DNA of 29,746 bases from NCBI GenBank assembly GCA_964427535.1, contig CAYRVF010000064.1:1-29746 (forward strand), given 5' to 3'. This DNA is from CAYRVF01 sp964427535. GTDB taxonomy: Bacteria; Chloroflexota; Ktedonobacteria; Ktedonobacterales; JADMIN01. Positions 15,496 through 22,707 of the stretch are shown here, in pieces (position 1 is the first letter of the stretch; every line of letters begins with the position of its first letter). The notes under the pieces are model-generated. The model worked only from the letters and a program-made list of their open reading frames with translations, had not been told where the DNA came from and made no database searches. The position numbers were made by a program, and so were the translations under genes.

Positions 15496-15524
15496 ATCGT
15501 ATCATGTGCAGTTTGCTCTCGCAA
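15496..15524 (-). promoter_or_regulatory. Promoter of the HxlR regulator gene
   Basis: On the minus strand TTGCGA (15519-15524) and TACGAT (15496-15501) are 17 bases apart, a moderate sigma-70 match about 40 bases before the GTG start. It overlaps the imperfect palindrome at 15506-15528. Confidence 0.5.
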
Positions 15525-15528
15525 GCAC
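15506..15528. promoter_or_regulatory. Candidate HxlR operator (imperfect palindrome)
   Basis: GTGC-AGT-TTGC at 15506-15516 and GCAA-GCAC at 15521-15528 form an inverted repeat, with a 3-base insertion in the left arm. It sits on the spacer of the regulator promoter and directly upstream of the dioxygenase -35 box, a fitting place for a repressor that controls both genes. Confidence 0.45.
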
Positions 15529-15557
15529 TTGACTTTTTAAAGTGATAGAGGTATAGA
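15529..15557 (+). promoter_or_regulatory. Sigma-70 promoter of the dioxygenase-esterase genes
   Basis: TTGACT (15529-15534) and TATAGA (15552-15557) have a 17-base spacer. The -35 box is five of six to consensus. Transcription would start near 15564, leaving about 70 bases before ATG 15637. The -35 abuts the candidate HxlR operator. Confidence 0.75.
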
Positions 15558-15636
15558 GAATGCAGAGGGATCGAGCACCTGCGTAGGGTGCATGAAACGG
15601 ATGCATGGACAGCAGAATGCTCCTTCGGAGGACAAC

Positions 15637-16617
15637 ATGGCAGAGAACGGCACCGGCGAGCGTCTGATCACGCCGGGCATCCACCACATCACGGCAATTG
15701 CGAGCGATCCACAGCCCAACCTCGACTTCTACGAGGGCATCCTGGGCCTGCGGTTCGTCAAGCGGACGGTCAACTTCGATGATCCGGGCACGTATCACTT
15801 CTACTATGGTGATGAGGTCGGCCACCCCGGCACGATTCTGACGTTCTTCCCGTGGCCGGGCGCGGCGCACGGCAGGCAGGGGACGGGGCAGATCGTCACC
15901 ATCTCGTTCGCGGTTCCACCGCGCGCGCTGGACTACTGGCGCAGGCACCTGGCGAACCACGAAATCGCCTTTGAGCAGGCCGAGACACGCTTCGACGAGC
16001 GCGCGCTGCGCCTCACCGATCCGGACGGCATGGCGCTTGAGCTCGTGGAGTCGGCGGCCGCCGAGGCGCGCCAGCCGTGGGCTGACGGACCCGTGCCTGC
16101 CGAGAGCGCGATCCGGGGCTTTGGCGGCGTGACGCTCGCCCTCCGGCTCACCGGGCCGACGATCCGGGTGATCGCGGAGGGCCTGGGCATGCGCGAGGTT
16201 GCCAGCGAGGGCAACCGCACGCGCTTCGCGGTTGGCGAGGGTCTGGCGCAGGCGCACGTCGACCTGCTGCACCGGCCCGATGGTCCCTCCGGCCAGCAGG
16301 CGGCGGGGACGGTCCACCATATCGCGTGGCGGGCGCGCGACGAGGCCGAGCAGCTGGCCTGGCGCGAGCGACTGATCGATCTGGGGCTGCGCGTGACGGA
16401 GGTGCTCGACCGGCAATACTTCCGCTCGATCTACTTCCGCGAGCCGGGCGGTGTACTCTTCGAGATTGCTACCGACCAGCCGGGCTTCGCCATCGACGAG
16501 CCGGTCGCGACGCTGGGGCACGAGCTGAAGCTGCCGCCGTGGCTCGAACCTGCGCGGGGGCAGATCGAGGATGTGCTGCCGCCGATCGCGCTGCCGCGTC
16601 TGCAGACTGCTAGGTAG
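15637..16617 (+). CDS. Ring-cleaving dioxygenase, VOC/glyoxalase superfamily (MhqO/MhqE-like)
   Basis: This 326-residue protein has two vicinal-oxygen-chelate domains: the first starts GIHHITAIASDPQPNLDFY with LGLRFVKRTVNFDDP, the second has GTVHHIAWRA and ends with PGGVLFEIATDQPGF. The His of GIHHIT, the His of VHHIAW and the Glu of LFEIAT are the usual iron ligands. The layout and the KRTVNFDDPGTYHFYYGD segment match the MhqO/MhqE group, which in Bacillus breaks down or detoxifies hydroquinone-type compounds. ATG 15637 is preferred over 15592 because GGAGG lies at 15626-15630. It is divergent from an HxlR regulator and followed by an MhqD-like esterase. Family is strong; the natural substrate is inferred. 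Confidence 0.88.
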   Translation: MAENGTGERLITPGIHHITAIASDPQPNLDFYEGILGLRFVKRTVNFDDPGTYHFYYGDEVGHPGTILTFFPWPGAAHGRQGTGQIVTISFAVPPRALDYWRRHLANHEIAFEQAETRFDERALRLTDPDGMALELVESAAAEARQPWADGPVPAESAIRGFGGVTLALRLTGPTIRVIAEGLGMREVASEGNRTRFAVGEGLAQAHVDLLHRPDGPSGQQAAGTVHHIAWRARDEAEQLAWRERLIDLGLRVTEVLDRQYFRSIYFREPGGVLFEIATDQPGFAIDEPVATLGHELKLPPWLEPARGQIEDVLPPIALPRLQTAR

Positions 16618-16629
16618 GCCTCTGGGTTA

Positions 16630-16670
16630 GGGGCCTTCCCCTGGCCCCTCTCCCTGCGAGGAGAGGGGAG
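16630..16670 (+). repeat. Type A dispersed repeat inside the dioxygenase-esterase unit
   Basis: CCCCTCTCC pairs with GGAGAGGGG around a CTGCGA loop, a 9-bp perfect hairpin between two genes that likely form one unit. Its position means a type A repeat need not end transcription, or else the esterase has its own promoter. Confidence 0.7.
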
Positions 16671-16740
16671 CCAGACGGAAGTCCGGCACATGGCCCGGTG
16701 CGCTTCGTCACGTTAGAGAGTGCAGAAAGAGGCTTCCGAG

Positions 16741-17400
16741 ATGGAAAGCCAGACCGTCCGGCAGGGTGAGCCGTTCTTCTACGAGTTCGTGCCACCACGC
16801 GTGCCGGAAGGAGCCGTGACGCTGCTGCTGTTGCACGGCACCGGCGGCGACGAGCGCGATCTACTCGGGCTGGGCCAGGAGCTGGCGCCCGGTGCGGCGC
16901 TGCTCAGTCCGCGCGGGCGGGTGCTCGAATACGGCATGCCGCGCTTCTTCCGGCGGCTTGGACCCGGTGTCTTCGATGAGAAGGACCTGATCGAGCGCAC
17001 CAACGAGCTGGCGGATTGGGTGCCGCGAGTGCTGGCAGAGCGCGGACTTGACCCGCAGCGGGTCATCGCGCTGGGGTATTCGAACGGCGCAAACATCGCG
17101 GGCAGCACGCTGCTACTCCGGCCCGAGACGCTCGCGGGTGCGGTGCTGCTGCGCCCGATGGTACCGCTCGTGCCGGAGACGCCGCCGGAGCTGCCCGGCA
17201 AGCGCATTTACATCAGTTCCGGCAGGCGTGATGCCATAATGCCCGTCGCGGATGAACCCGAACGCCTCGCGACCCTATTCCGTCAGTCCGGCGCCGACGT
17301 GACGCTGCATGTGGAGGACGCGGGCCACGAGCTCAGCCCACGCGAGATTCCGCTGGCGCGTGAGTGGCTGCGCGACACGATCAAGCAGCTTCAGGCGTAG
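16741..17400 (+). CDS. Alpha/beta hydrolase, phospholipase/carboxylesterase family (MhqD-like)
   Basis: This 219-residue enzyme has an alpha/beta-hydrolase fold of the phospholipase/carboxylesterase group. LLLLHGTGGDERDL forms the oxyanion region, G-Y-S114-N-G the nucleophile elbow, D164 lies in GRRDAIMPV, and H196 lies in AGHELS. No signal peptide is seen. The sequence style is that of MhqD, which in Bacillus is encoded with ring-cleaving dioxygenases in the response to quinones. ATG 16741 is chosen over GTG 16720 because family members start near here; both ribosome sites are weak. The gap from the dioxygenase gene is 123 bases and contains a repeat. Catalytic residues certain; substrate unknown. 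Confidence 0.87.
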   Translation: MESQTVRQGEPFFYEFVPPRVPEGAVTLLLLHGTGGDERDLLGLGQELAPGAALLSPRGRVLEYGMPRFFRRLGPGVFDEKDLIERTNELADWVPRVLAERGLDPQRVIALGYSNGANIAGSTLLLRPETLAGAVLLRPMVPLVPETPPELPGKRIYISSGRRDAIMPVADEPERLATLFRQSGADVTLHVEDAGHELSPREIPLAREWLRDTIKQLQA

Positions 17401-17446
17401 GGCCTCATCCCCCCAGCCCCCTTCCCCTCGCAAAGGGAAGGGGGAG
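17400..17446 (+). repeat. Type A dispersed repeat
   Basis: It starts GGGCCTCATCCCCCC and holds CCCCCTTCCC / GGGAAGGGGG, a 10-bp stem with a CTCGCAAA loop. The reverse complement of the copy at 20677-20725 is nearly the same. It begins at the last base of the esterase stop codon. Confidence 0.7.
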
Positions 17447-17473
17447 CCATGTACGACACCATCTGCCACTGAC

Positions 17474-17530
17474 GCTCATTCAGCGACCGCTTCCCTCAAG
17501 GGAAGGGGGTTGGGGGTTAGGTTCTGCTCC
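17474..17530 (+). repeat. Type B repeat, 57 bp, left copy of an inverted pair
   Basis: It begins GCTCATTCAGCGACC and ends AGGTTCTGCTCC around the CTTCCCTCAAGGGAAG core. By hand alignment 51 of 57 positions equal the reverse complement of 18465-18521. Its minus strand supplies the last codons and the TAA stop (17517-17519) of the metallo-beta-lactamase gene. Confidence 0.85.
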
Positions 17531-18395
17531 GCACCGTGGCCGTGCTCGGCGCTGTCGCCGTGGTGGTGCTCGGCACAGCTTGCACGTCTGGTCCCCAGAG
17601 CGTCGCGCTATCCCACACGGGACCCACGCCCGGTGGCAGCGGCTGTGGCTGGATGTGCCGCAGCCCGAGCGAGCGCAGATGTTCGCGGACGTGCGCGCGG
17701 GCGATGTCAGGCGTGTTGTTCGTGCGGCTGAGATGGGCCAGCCAGACCCAGCGCGGGCCGTCGTCGAGCGAGAGCTCCAACGCGGCGCTCGTCTGCGCGT
17801 TGGAGAGGTGGCCGGTGGGGCTGAGGATGCGCTGCTTGAGATGCCAGGGATACGGTCCGGTGCGCAGGCGGTCAAGATCGTGGTTCGATTCGAGCACGAT
17901 CAGATGCGCAGCACGCAGCGCCTCCAGAATCGGCTCATGCACGAGGCCCGTATCCGTCACGACGCACACGCGCCAGGCCGCCGAGGAGATGAGATAGCCG
18001 CAGGGAGCGACGGCATCGTGCGAGATGGCGAAACTGCGGATGTCCAGCCCAGCAATCGTGCTCGATGTGCCGACACGCAGCTCGACGCGCTCCGGTGGAG
18101 GTGCGTCCGGCTCGGCGCCGCGACTCGGCTGGCTCAGCAGCGCCTTCAGCGTGCGCGGATCAGAGACGAGCGGGATGCCGTGCTGGCGGGCGAAGGTAAG
18201 CGCACCGCAGGCGTGGTCGGAGTGTTCGTGCGTCACGCAGATCGCGCGGATGCTGCTGGGCGCGACGCCAACCTGCCGCAACCGGCTCGTGAGCGTGCGC
18301 GCGGAGAACCCGGCATCCACCAACACTGCCGACTCGCCCGACTGCACGACCACCGCGTTGCCGCTACTGCCACTGCCCAATGATACTACACGCAC
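17517..18395 (-). CDS. MBL-fold metallo-hydrolase (WalJ/YycJ-like)
   Basis: This 292-residue protein starts MRVVSLGSGSSGNAVVV, then VDAGFSARTL and the metal motif H56-E-H-S-D60-H61; further on come ISHDAVAPCGYLI, VTDTG, LESNHD and GHLSN with WLAHLSRTNN. This set matches the WalJ/YycJ branch of metallo-beta-lactamase-fold enzymes, cytoplasmic nucleases or phosphodiesterases linked in Bacillus to the WalRK region. GTG 18395 is chosen because it begins the family N-terminus and has GGAG upstream. The last ~25 residues are a Thr/Ala/Ser-rich tail whose end is encoded by the 17474 repeat, so the reading frame probably ran into the repeat. No walR or walK lies nearby. Confidence 0.88.
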   Translation of the reverse strand: MRVVSLGSGSSGNAVVVQSGESAVLVDAGFSARTLTSRLRQVGVAPSSIRAICVTHEHSDHACGALTFARQHGIPLVSDPRTLKALLSQPSRGAEPDAPPPERVELRVGTSSTIAGLDIRSFAISHDAVAPCGYLISSAAWRVCVVTDTGLVHEPILEALRAAHLIVLESNHDLDRLRTGPYPWHLKQRILSPTGHLSNAQTSAALELSLDDGPRWVWLAHLSRTNNTPDIARAHVREHLRSLGLRHIQPQPLPPGVGPVWDSATLWGPDVQAVPSTTTATAPSTATVRSRT

Positions 18396-18464
18396 GCCGC
18401 TTGCTCCTTCGCGCTGCCGGTTGTTCCGCTGTATGGTATCGCGTCGGTGGCCGTTCGCACAAGG

Positions 18465-18521
18465 GGAGCAGAACCTCACCCCCTACCCCGTTCCCTCAAG
18501 GGAAGGGGTCGCTGAATGAGC
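18465..18521 (-). repeat. Type B repeat, 57 bp, right copy of an inverted pair
   Basis: It reads GGAGCAGAACCTCACC at its left edge and GTCGCTGAATGAGC at its right, the inverse orientation of 17474-17530 (51 of 57 matching). The assembly gap begins only 24 bases further on. Confidence 0.85.
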
Positions 18522-18545
18522 GTTGGTGGCGAGAGGGCACTGTGC

Positions 18546-18645
18546 NNNNNNNNNNNNNNNNNNNNNNNNNNNNNNNNNNNNNNNNNNNNNNNNNNNNNNN
18601 NNNNNNNNNNNNNNNNNNNNNNNNNNNNNNNNNNNNNNNNNNNNN
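18546..18645. other. Assembly gap (100 N)
   Basis: Exactly 100 N's replace unknown sequence, probably a scaffold join of unspecified size next to a dispersed repeat. Any frame said to cross it is unsupported. It removes the end of the phosphatase gene and possibly other genes. Confidence 0.98.
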
Positions 18646-20381
18646 GAGGGGGCCGCGCGCCGCAGAGTCAGCAGCGTAATGTCGTCCTCCTGCTCCCAGT
18701 GTGTGCCAGTAAAGGTCTTGAGCTGGCCGAGCAGCGTGTCGATCAGGGGCGCGCCGCCTGAATGCGCTGCCACCACCTGCTCGACGCGCGGCAGGCCGAA
18801 CATCTCGCGCTCGGGGTTGTGCGCCTCCACCAGCCCATCGCTGAAGAACAGCAGGCTGTCTCCCGCCGCGAGCGTTATCTCACGTTCGTCGTAGCGCATG
18901 CCGGGCATCAGTCCGAGCGGCATGCCAGCCGCACGCAACTGGCCTACACCGTCGCTTTGCCGCACGTAGGGGTAATCCTGGCCGGCGTTGGCGAAGTGTA
19001 TGTGCCCGCTGTCTGGGTCGAGCACGGCGTAGAAGCAGGTGACGAACATGCCGGAGGGAATATCGGCGCAGAGCAGTTCGTTCACCCGCGCCAGCACGTC
19101 GCCTGGCGCTGCCATCTCGCGCGCGGCAGTGCGGAGCATCGTGCGCGTGGCTGTCATCACGAGTGCGGCAGGGATACCCTTGCCGGTCACATCGCCGAGC
19201 ACCAGGCCCACAGAGCCGTGCTCGAACGGCAGAATGTCGTAGAAATCGCCGCCGACCTCGCGCGCGGGCTGATAATACGGCGTCAGCTCCCAGCCGGGAT
19301 AGGCGGGTACCTCCTTGGGCAGGAAGGTGCGCTGGATCTCCTGCGCGGTGCGCAGCTCTTGGGCGACGCGCTCGCGCTCGCGCACCTGCGTCTTCTGCTC
19401 GTCTACCAGTTGCGCCACGCGGATCGCCGGCGCGCCCTGTGCCGCGAGGGCGTCGAGCAGCGCGCGCTCTTCGCGTCCGTAATACTCGATTACAGGCGCA
19501 CCCGGTCCCACGATGACCAGCCGGAGCAGGCTAAACAGGCTTGCCCAATCGAGGAGTGGCTCCACGAACCGCGACGCGCCCTCTCTGGCGGGACGCAGGC
19601 GCGGACCCAGCAGAAGCAGCCCGAGCAGCACTCCCTCACTCGCCAGCGGCACTACGACCTCCACACCGTCAGCGCGCAGATTCCGCACGAGCGGCGAATC
19701 GATCCGCACCCAATCGAGCTCCAGCGCGGAGGTGTGCTGCAGTGCGTGGGCCAGGAACGGGTCGTCATCGGGAACGACCACCGTCGAGGCCCATTCGCGC
19801 GAGGCGGGGCCGCTCACCCAGAACGAGAGCGATGCCGGGTGCAGCGTGCGCTGCAGCACGTCGAAGAATTGGTCGCGCACCTGATTCAGGTCGATCTCCT
19901 CGCGGAGCGCCGACGACACCGTTTCAAGCGCCACGCTGTACGTGTTCCGGTCGAGCCCGAACCTGCGCTCCAGCACCCCCTGGATCCATGTGCGCACGGG
20001 CTGGAAGATGACGGCGATAGTGAGGGTTGTGGTGACGACGATGATCTCGGGCGTCGCCGGGGGGTGAGTGAGCATCTCAAAGCCGGTGACGGCGCTGAAA
20101 TAGGCGAGCGTGACGACTGTCAGCAGAAGCAGTGACCGGACGGCGCTCACGCGCGATGGACTGGTGAGGGTCGTGACGATCACGCTCACGCCTACTGGCA
20201 GCAGCACGAAGAGGATGTCGTTGCGCACAATTGCCAGTGACAGGCCGAAGAGCGCGCCGGCAATCGCCACGCTGTTGACGTAGCGCAAGATCACGAGCCC
20301 TTGATGGCGGGCGCGCGAGATCCGTTTCTTCTCCGGATCGGGGTGCGGCGGAATGACTGACGAGACCTGGAATGACGGCAC
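18646..20381 (-). CDS. Membrane SpoIIE-type PP2C serine phosphatase, C-terminus lost in gap
   Basis: The visible part is 578 residues. About four hydrophobic helices occupy residues 35-130, then a GAF-like sensor region near 150-300, a charged coiled linker (325-350: REREVAQELRTAQEIQ), and a PP2C/SpoIIE phosphatase domain near 360-575. Metal-binding aspartates are in GGDFYD (D379, D382), GDVTGKGIPAAL (D397), FFSDGLVEA (D515) and EDDITLL (D566/D567). Such enzymes dephosphorylate anti-anti-sigma proteins in partner-switching stress pathways. The GTG start has AGAAGGAG seven bases upstream. The sequence ends inside the 100-N gap, only a few residues after the phosphatase motif, so an extra C-terminal domain cannot be ruled out. 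Confidence 0.9.
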
Positions 20382-20500
20382 GTCGCGCTCCTTCTCGCCC
20401 GACCAACAGTTTTTTCATCTGTGGTCGATCGGCGGGACCGTCTCGACAGCGGGGGTCCTGCGCCCATGATAGGTTTCGTGTCCAGCGCTGTCAATTCCGC

Positions 20501-20543
20501 GGAACCTCACCCCAACCCCCTTCCCTTAGAAGGGAGGGGTCGC
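20501..20543 (-). repeat. Type B dispersed repeat (inverted, partial)
   Basis: GGAACCTCACCCCAACCCCC leads into TTCCCTTAGAAGGGA and GGGGTCGC, the reverse of the type B unit with a changed core. Confidence 0.6.
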
Positions 20544-20596
20544 AGATTTGGCGTTTGCAGCGGAGGGCGAGGGGAGTGATGCAGCGACGTTGTGGC

Positions 20597-20636
20597 GGCC
20601 TCACCCCCGGCCCCTCTCCCTGCGGGGAGAGGGGAG
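20597..20636 (+). repeat. Type A dispersed repeat, best hairpin
   Basis: After GGCCTCACCCCCGG, CCCCTCTCCC pairs perfectly with GGGAGAGGGG around a TGCG loop (10 bp). Confidence 0.8.
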
Positions 20637-20676
20637 GTCGCGTGGCGAGCGCCGTTGCCCGAAGGCCGCGAGCGTA

Positions 20677-20725
20677 CCTCTCCCTTCCCCTTGCGAGGGG
20701 AAGGGGGCTGGGGGGATGAGGCCCC
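20677..20725 (-). repeat. Type A dispersed repeat (inverted)
   Basis: CCCTTCCCCT pairs perfectly with AGGGGAAGGG around TGCG, then GGGGGATGAGGCCCC follows. It is the reverse orientation of the 17400 copy and ends 9 bases before the stop of the nucleotidyltransferase-like gene. Confidence 0.75.
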
Positions 20726-20733
20726 GTGACGCC

Positions 20734-21300
20734 TCATTGCTCGGTGCGGGCCGCGTAGCGTTCGAGTCCTGGCTGCCATGTGCCTGCCAGCACGTTCCTG
20801 CGTATGCGTTGCAACTCGGCCTCCACGCGCAGATCCTTGGGGCGCCGCCGCGACACCTTCGAGGCAATCAGATCGTCGATATGCGCGACCAGAATGGGAG
20901 AGCCGAACGCGCTGGAGGGGGTCGCGCGGCTGGCGAGCGTGTCGTATGTGAAGCGGTCCGCCACGCCATTCGGACCGAAGGGGGCCGGAACGGGATCGAG
21001 TGAGCCGTAGGGCGTCGCGAAGTCGTGGTCGAGGTTCTCGACCGTCGGCGGGTCGGGCGTCCAGGCGAGGCAGGCGGCCTCGTCGTTATAACCGGGCACA
21101 TAGCGTGGTTTCGCGTCCCACTCACGCAGCAAGGCGGCGAGACGCGTCAGGTTATCGCCGTCCGTCGTGGGGCAGATATCCATGTCGCGTGTCTCCAGCT
21201 CAGCGCCGTAGGCGATGGCGCCCAGTGTGCCGAAGAGCACGTAGCGCACGTCGTAGCGTGCGAGGCCGAGCACGAGCTGTCGCGCATTGAGCTGAGCCAT
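20734..21300 (-). CDS. Nucleotidyltransferase-fold protein of unknown function
   Basis: This 188-residue protein has the minimal nucleotidyltransferase pattern: G24-T25 in YVLFGTLGAIAYG, then T37-R-D39-M-D41, the aspartate pair that binds metal in this fold. Later comes HIDDLIASKVSRRRPKDLRVEAEL, which resembles the Lys-rich helix with RxKD seen in DUF6036/AbiEii-like nucleotidyltransferases. Such proteins include toxins and tRNA-modifying or antibiotic-modifying enzymes; no partner antitoxin is visible. ATG 21300 is chosen over the TTG at 21330 because it is an ATG with AAAGGG upstream. It lies 30 bases after the stop of the amidohydrolase, so the two are probably co-transcribed. The fold is fairly sure; the target is unknown. 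Confidence 0.75.
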   Translation of the reverse strand: MAQLNARQLVLGLARYDVRYVLFGTLGAIAYGAELETRDMDICPTTDGDNLTRLAALLREWDAKPRYVPGYNDEAACLAWTPDPPTVENLDHDFATPYGSLDPVPAPFGPNGVADRFTYDTLASRATPSSAFGSPILVAHIDDLIASKVSRRRPKDLRVEAELQRIRRNVLAGTWQPGLERYAARTEQ

Positions 21301-21330
21301 CACGAGCCCTTTCGCCAGTGGGGAAGACAA

Positions 21331-22182
21331 TTACGATGCCGCGTCGCGCCCCAGAAATGCCAGCGCATTGCCACCGAGGACGAGCGCGAGGTCGACGTCG
21401 CTGAGGCCGGAGGCGCGGGCGTAGTCGAGCATGCGCCGCTGCGGAAGAAGGGGGTAGTCGCTAGCCCAGAGCAGCTTACGTACGCCGACGAGCTGGGCCG
21501 CGACCGCGTAGACCTCGGGCCGGTAGAGGTAGAGCGAGGCGGCGGAGTCGTACCAGACGTTGGCCGCGGCGGCGGCGACTTCGGGCATCAGCTCGTAGAA
21601 CGGGAAGCCGCCACCCCAGTGCGCCGCGACCACGCGCAGGTCTGGGAAGGCCAACACGAACGCCTGCAGATCGGCGCAGGTGACATCCCCTTTGCCGAGA
21701 TAGCGGTGGCCGACCGGTTCACTGGTGTGAGTCAGCACGAACATGCCGAGCGCCTGCGCGGCCTCGGCCAGCGGGGCGAGCAGCGCGGTGTCGCCGAGCC
21801 GGAAATCTTGGCCATGCGGCATCAACTCGCCGATGCCCGGCATGCCCGCCCGCGCGCAGCGCTCGATCTCTGCCACGGCACGCGCGCCCGCTCGCGGCTG
21901 AACGGATGCGAGGCCGACGATGCGGCCCGACGACGCGCGCATCGCCTCGATCACGTAGCTATTGCACTCCTCGGCGATTCCCGGATCGCTCCAGCCAAAG
22001 GGCATGGCGACGGAAAACGCGACGCCATCAGCCTCCATCGAGGCGAGCAGATCGCCGGCGGTTGCCATGCGGGCGCGCGGGTTGCCATAGAGCTCGCCGA
22101 ACCAGGGGTCGCGGTCGGCAAATGCCGCGCGATGGGCCACGATCTCCGGCGGGAAGATGTGCGTGTGGAAATCGACGATCAC
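21331..22182 (-). CDS. Amidohydrolase family 2 (TIM-barrel metal-dependent hydrolase)
   Basis: This protein of about 283 residues begins VIVDFHTHIFPP, where H6-T-H8 is the metal-binding pair of amidohydrolase superfamily barrels. Further ligands are in FVLTHTSEPVG (His), VVAAHWGGGFPF (His) and LLWASDYPLLP (Asp). This set fits PF04909 (amidohydrolase 2), whose members are often decarboxylases or hydrolases of aromatic or heterocyclic acids. The start is uncertain: GTG 22182 places the family N-terminus at residue 1, with a close AGGGG upstream, while GTG 22194 is also possible. The nucleotidyltransferase-like gene follows after 30 bases. A type B repeat lies upstream. Confidence 0.85.
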   Translation of the reverse strand: MIVDFHTHIFPPEIVAHRAAFADRDPWFGELYGNPRARMATAGDLLASMEADGVAFSVAMPFGWSDPGIAEECNSYVIEAMRASSGRIVGLASVQPRAGARAVAEIERCARAGMPGIGELMPHGQDFRLGDTALLAPLAEAAQALGMFVLTHTSEPVGHRYLGKGDVTCADLQAFVLAFPDLRVVAAHWGGGFPFYELMPEVAAAAANVWYDSAASLYLYRPEVYAVAAQLVGVRKLLWASDYPLLPQRRMLDYARASGLSDVDLALVLGGNALAFLGRDAAS

Positions 22183-22290
22183 GGCTCCCCTCACCAGCGT
22201 GGTAGTTGCGCGCCCGTCCGCCGTTTTGCCACCACGGCACGGGCTAACGTCGCATGCACGGTAGTATACACGACCGGAGCGCGCCTCACC

Positions 22291-22345
22291 GCTCACTCAG
22301 CGGCCCCTTCCCTTGAGGGAATGAGGGTGGGGGTTAGCGTCTGCT
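22291..22345 (+). repeat. Type B dispersed repeat
   Basis: GCTCACTCAGCGGCCCC leads into TTCCCTTGAGGGAA, then a G/T-rich stretch and GTTAGCGTCTGCT. It is the closest relative of the 57-base copies outside the metallo-hydrolase region. Confidence 0.75.
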
Positions 22346-22559
22346 ACGCCTGAGCTGTGTCTATACCTGGCGGGCGTTGTCGTCTCTTGCAGACATGTAG
22401 ATGGAAGAGCCTATGGTATACTTGCCGCATGCCTGCGCTGTTTTGCTCGCCAGGTTTGGATGCGCGAAGCGTTCGCGGAGCATTGAGTGGGCAGGAGGTG
22501 TGTGTTGGGACGGTGTCTGAGTCTGCTCTAGCCCGCCACGCTTCTCACTCGGAATGGTG

Positions 22560-22565
22560 TACAAT
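22560..22565 (+). promoter_or_regulatory. Possible -10 element for the small ORF and ispH
   Basis: TACAAT occurs about 140 bases before the small ORF. It resembles the -10 box before rpmF, but no matching -35 is seen. Confidence 0.3.
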
Positions 22566-22707
22566 ACTCTGAAGAGACGTGTGCCCAACGCCAAATATGG
22601 TGGGTACACCGCCGGAACGCACAACCGCGCGAAGGCGCGACGCGGTACAGGATCACAACACATTCGGACCTCCGCGCAGCGGACGGTTTCGCGATAGAGG
22701 AGCCACG

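Larger units (their letters stand above)
20382..20733. other. Repeat-rich intergenic region
   Basis: This region is upstream of the phosphatase gene and downstream of the nucleotidyltransferase-like gene. It has about 115 bases that could carry the phosphatase promoter, then three dispersed repeats at 20501, 20597 and 20677. No gene is supported. Confidence 0.55.
22183..22707. other. Divergent intergenic region upstream of amidohydrolase and ispH
   Basis: This 525-base space holds a type B repeat (22291-22345), a TATACT at 22417-22422 and a TACAAT at 22560-22565 on the plus strand, both without good -35 partners. I see no riboswitch motif, tRNA or convincing ORF. Confidence 0.45.

Noticed and set aside
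15456..15524. HxlR protein starting at ATG 15524
   Set aside because: That start would lie upstream of the regulator's own -10 box; GTG 15455 has AGAGGAG and matches the family N-terminus.
18483..18645. Reading the phosphatase frame across the N gap to a stop at 18483
   Set aside because: The gap size is unknown, so frame and distance are meaningless. The codons after the gap come from a repeat.
4199..22345. CRISPR array or transposon explanation for the repeats
   Set aside because: The copies are scattered between genes, lack regular spacers, vary in sequence and have no cas gene or transposase beside them.
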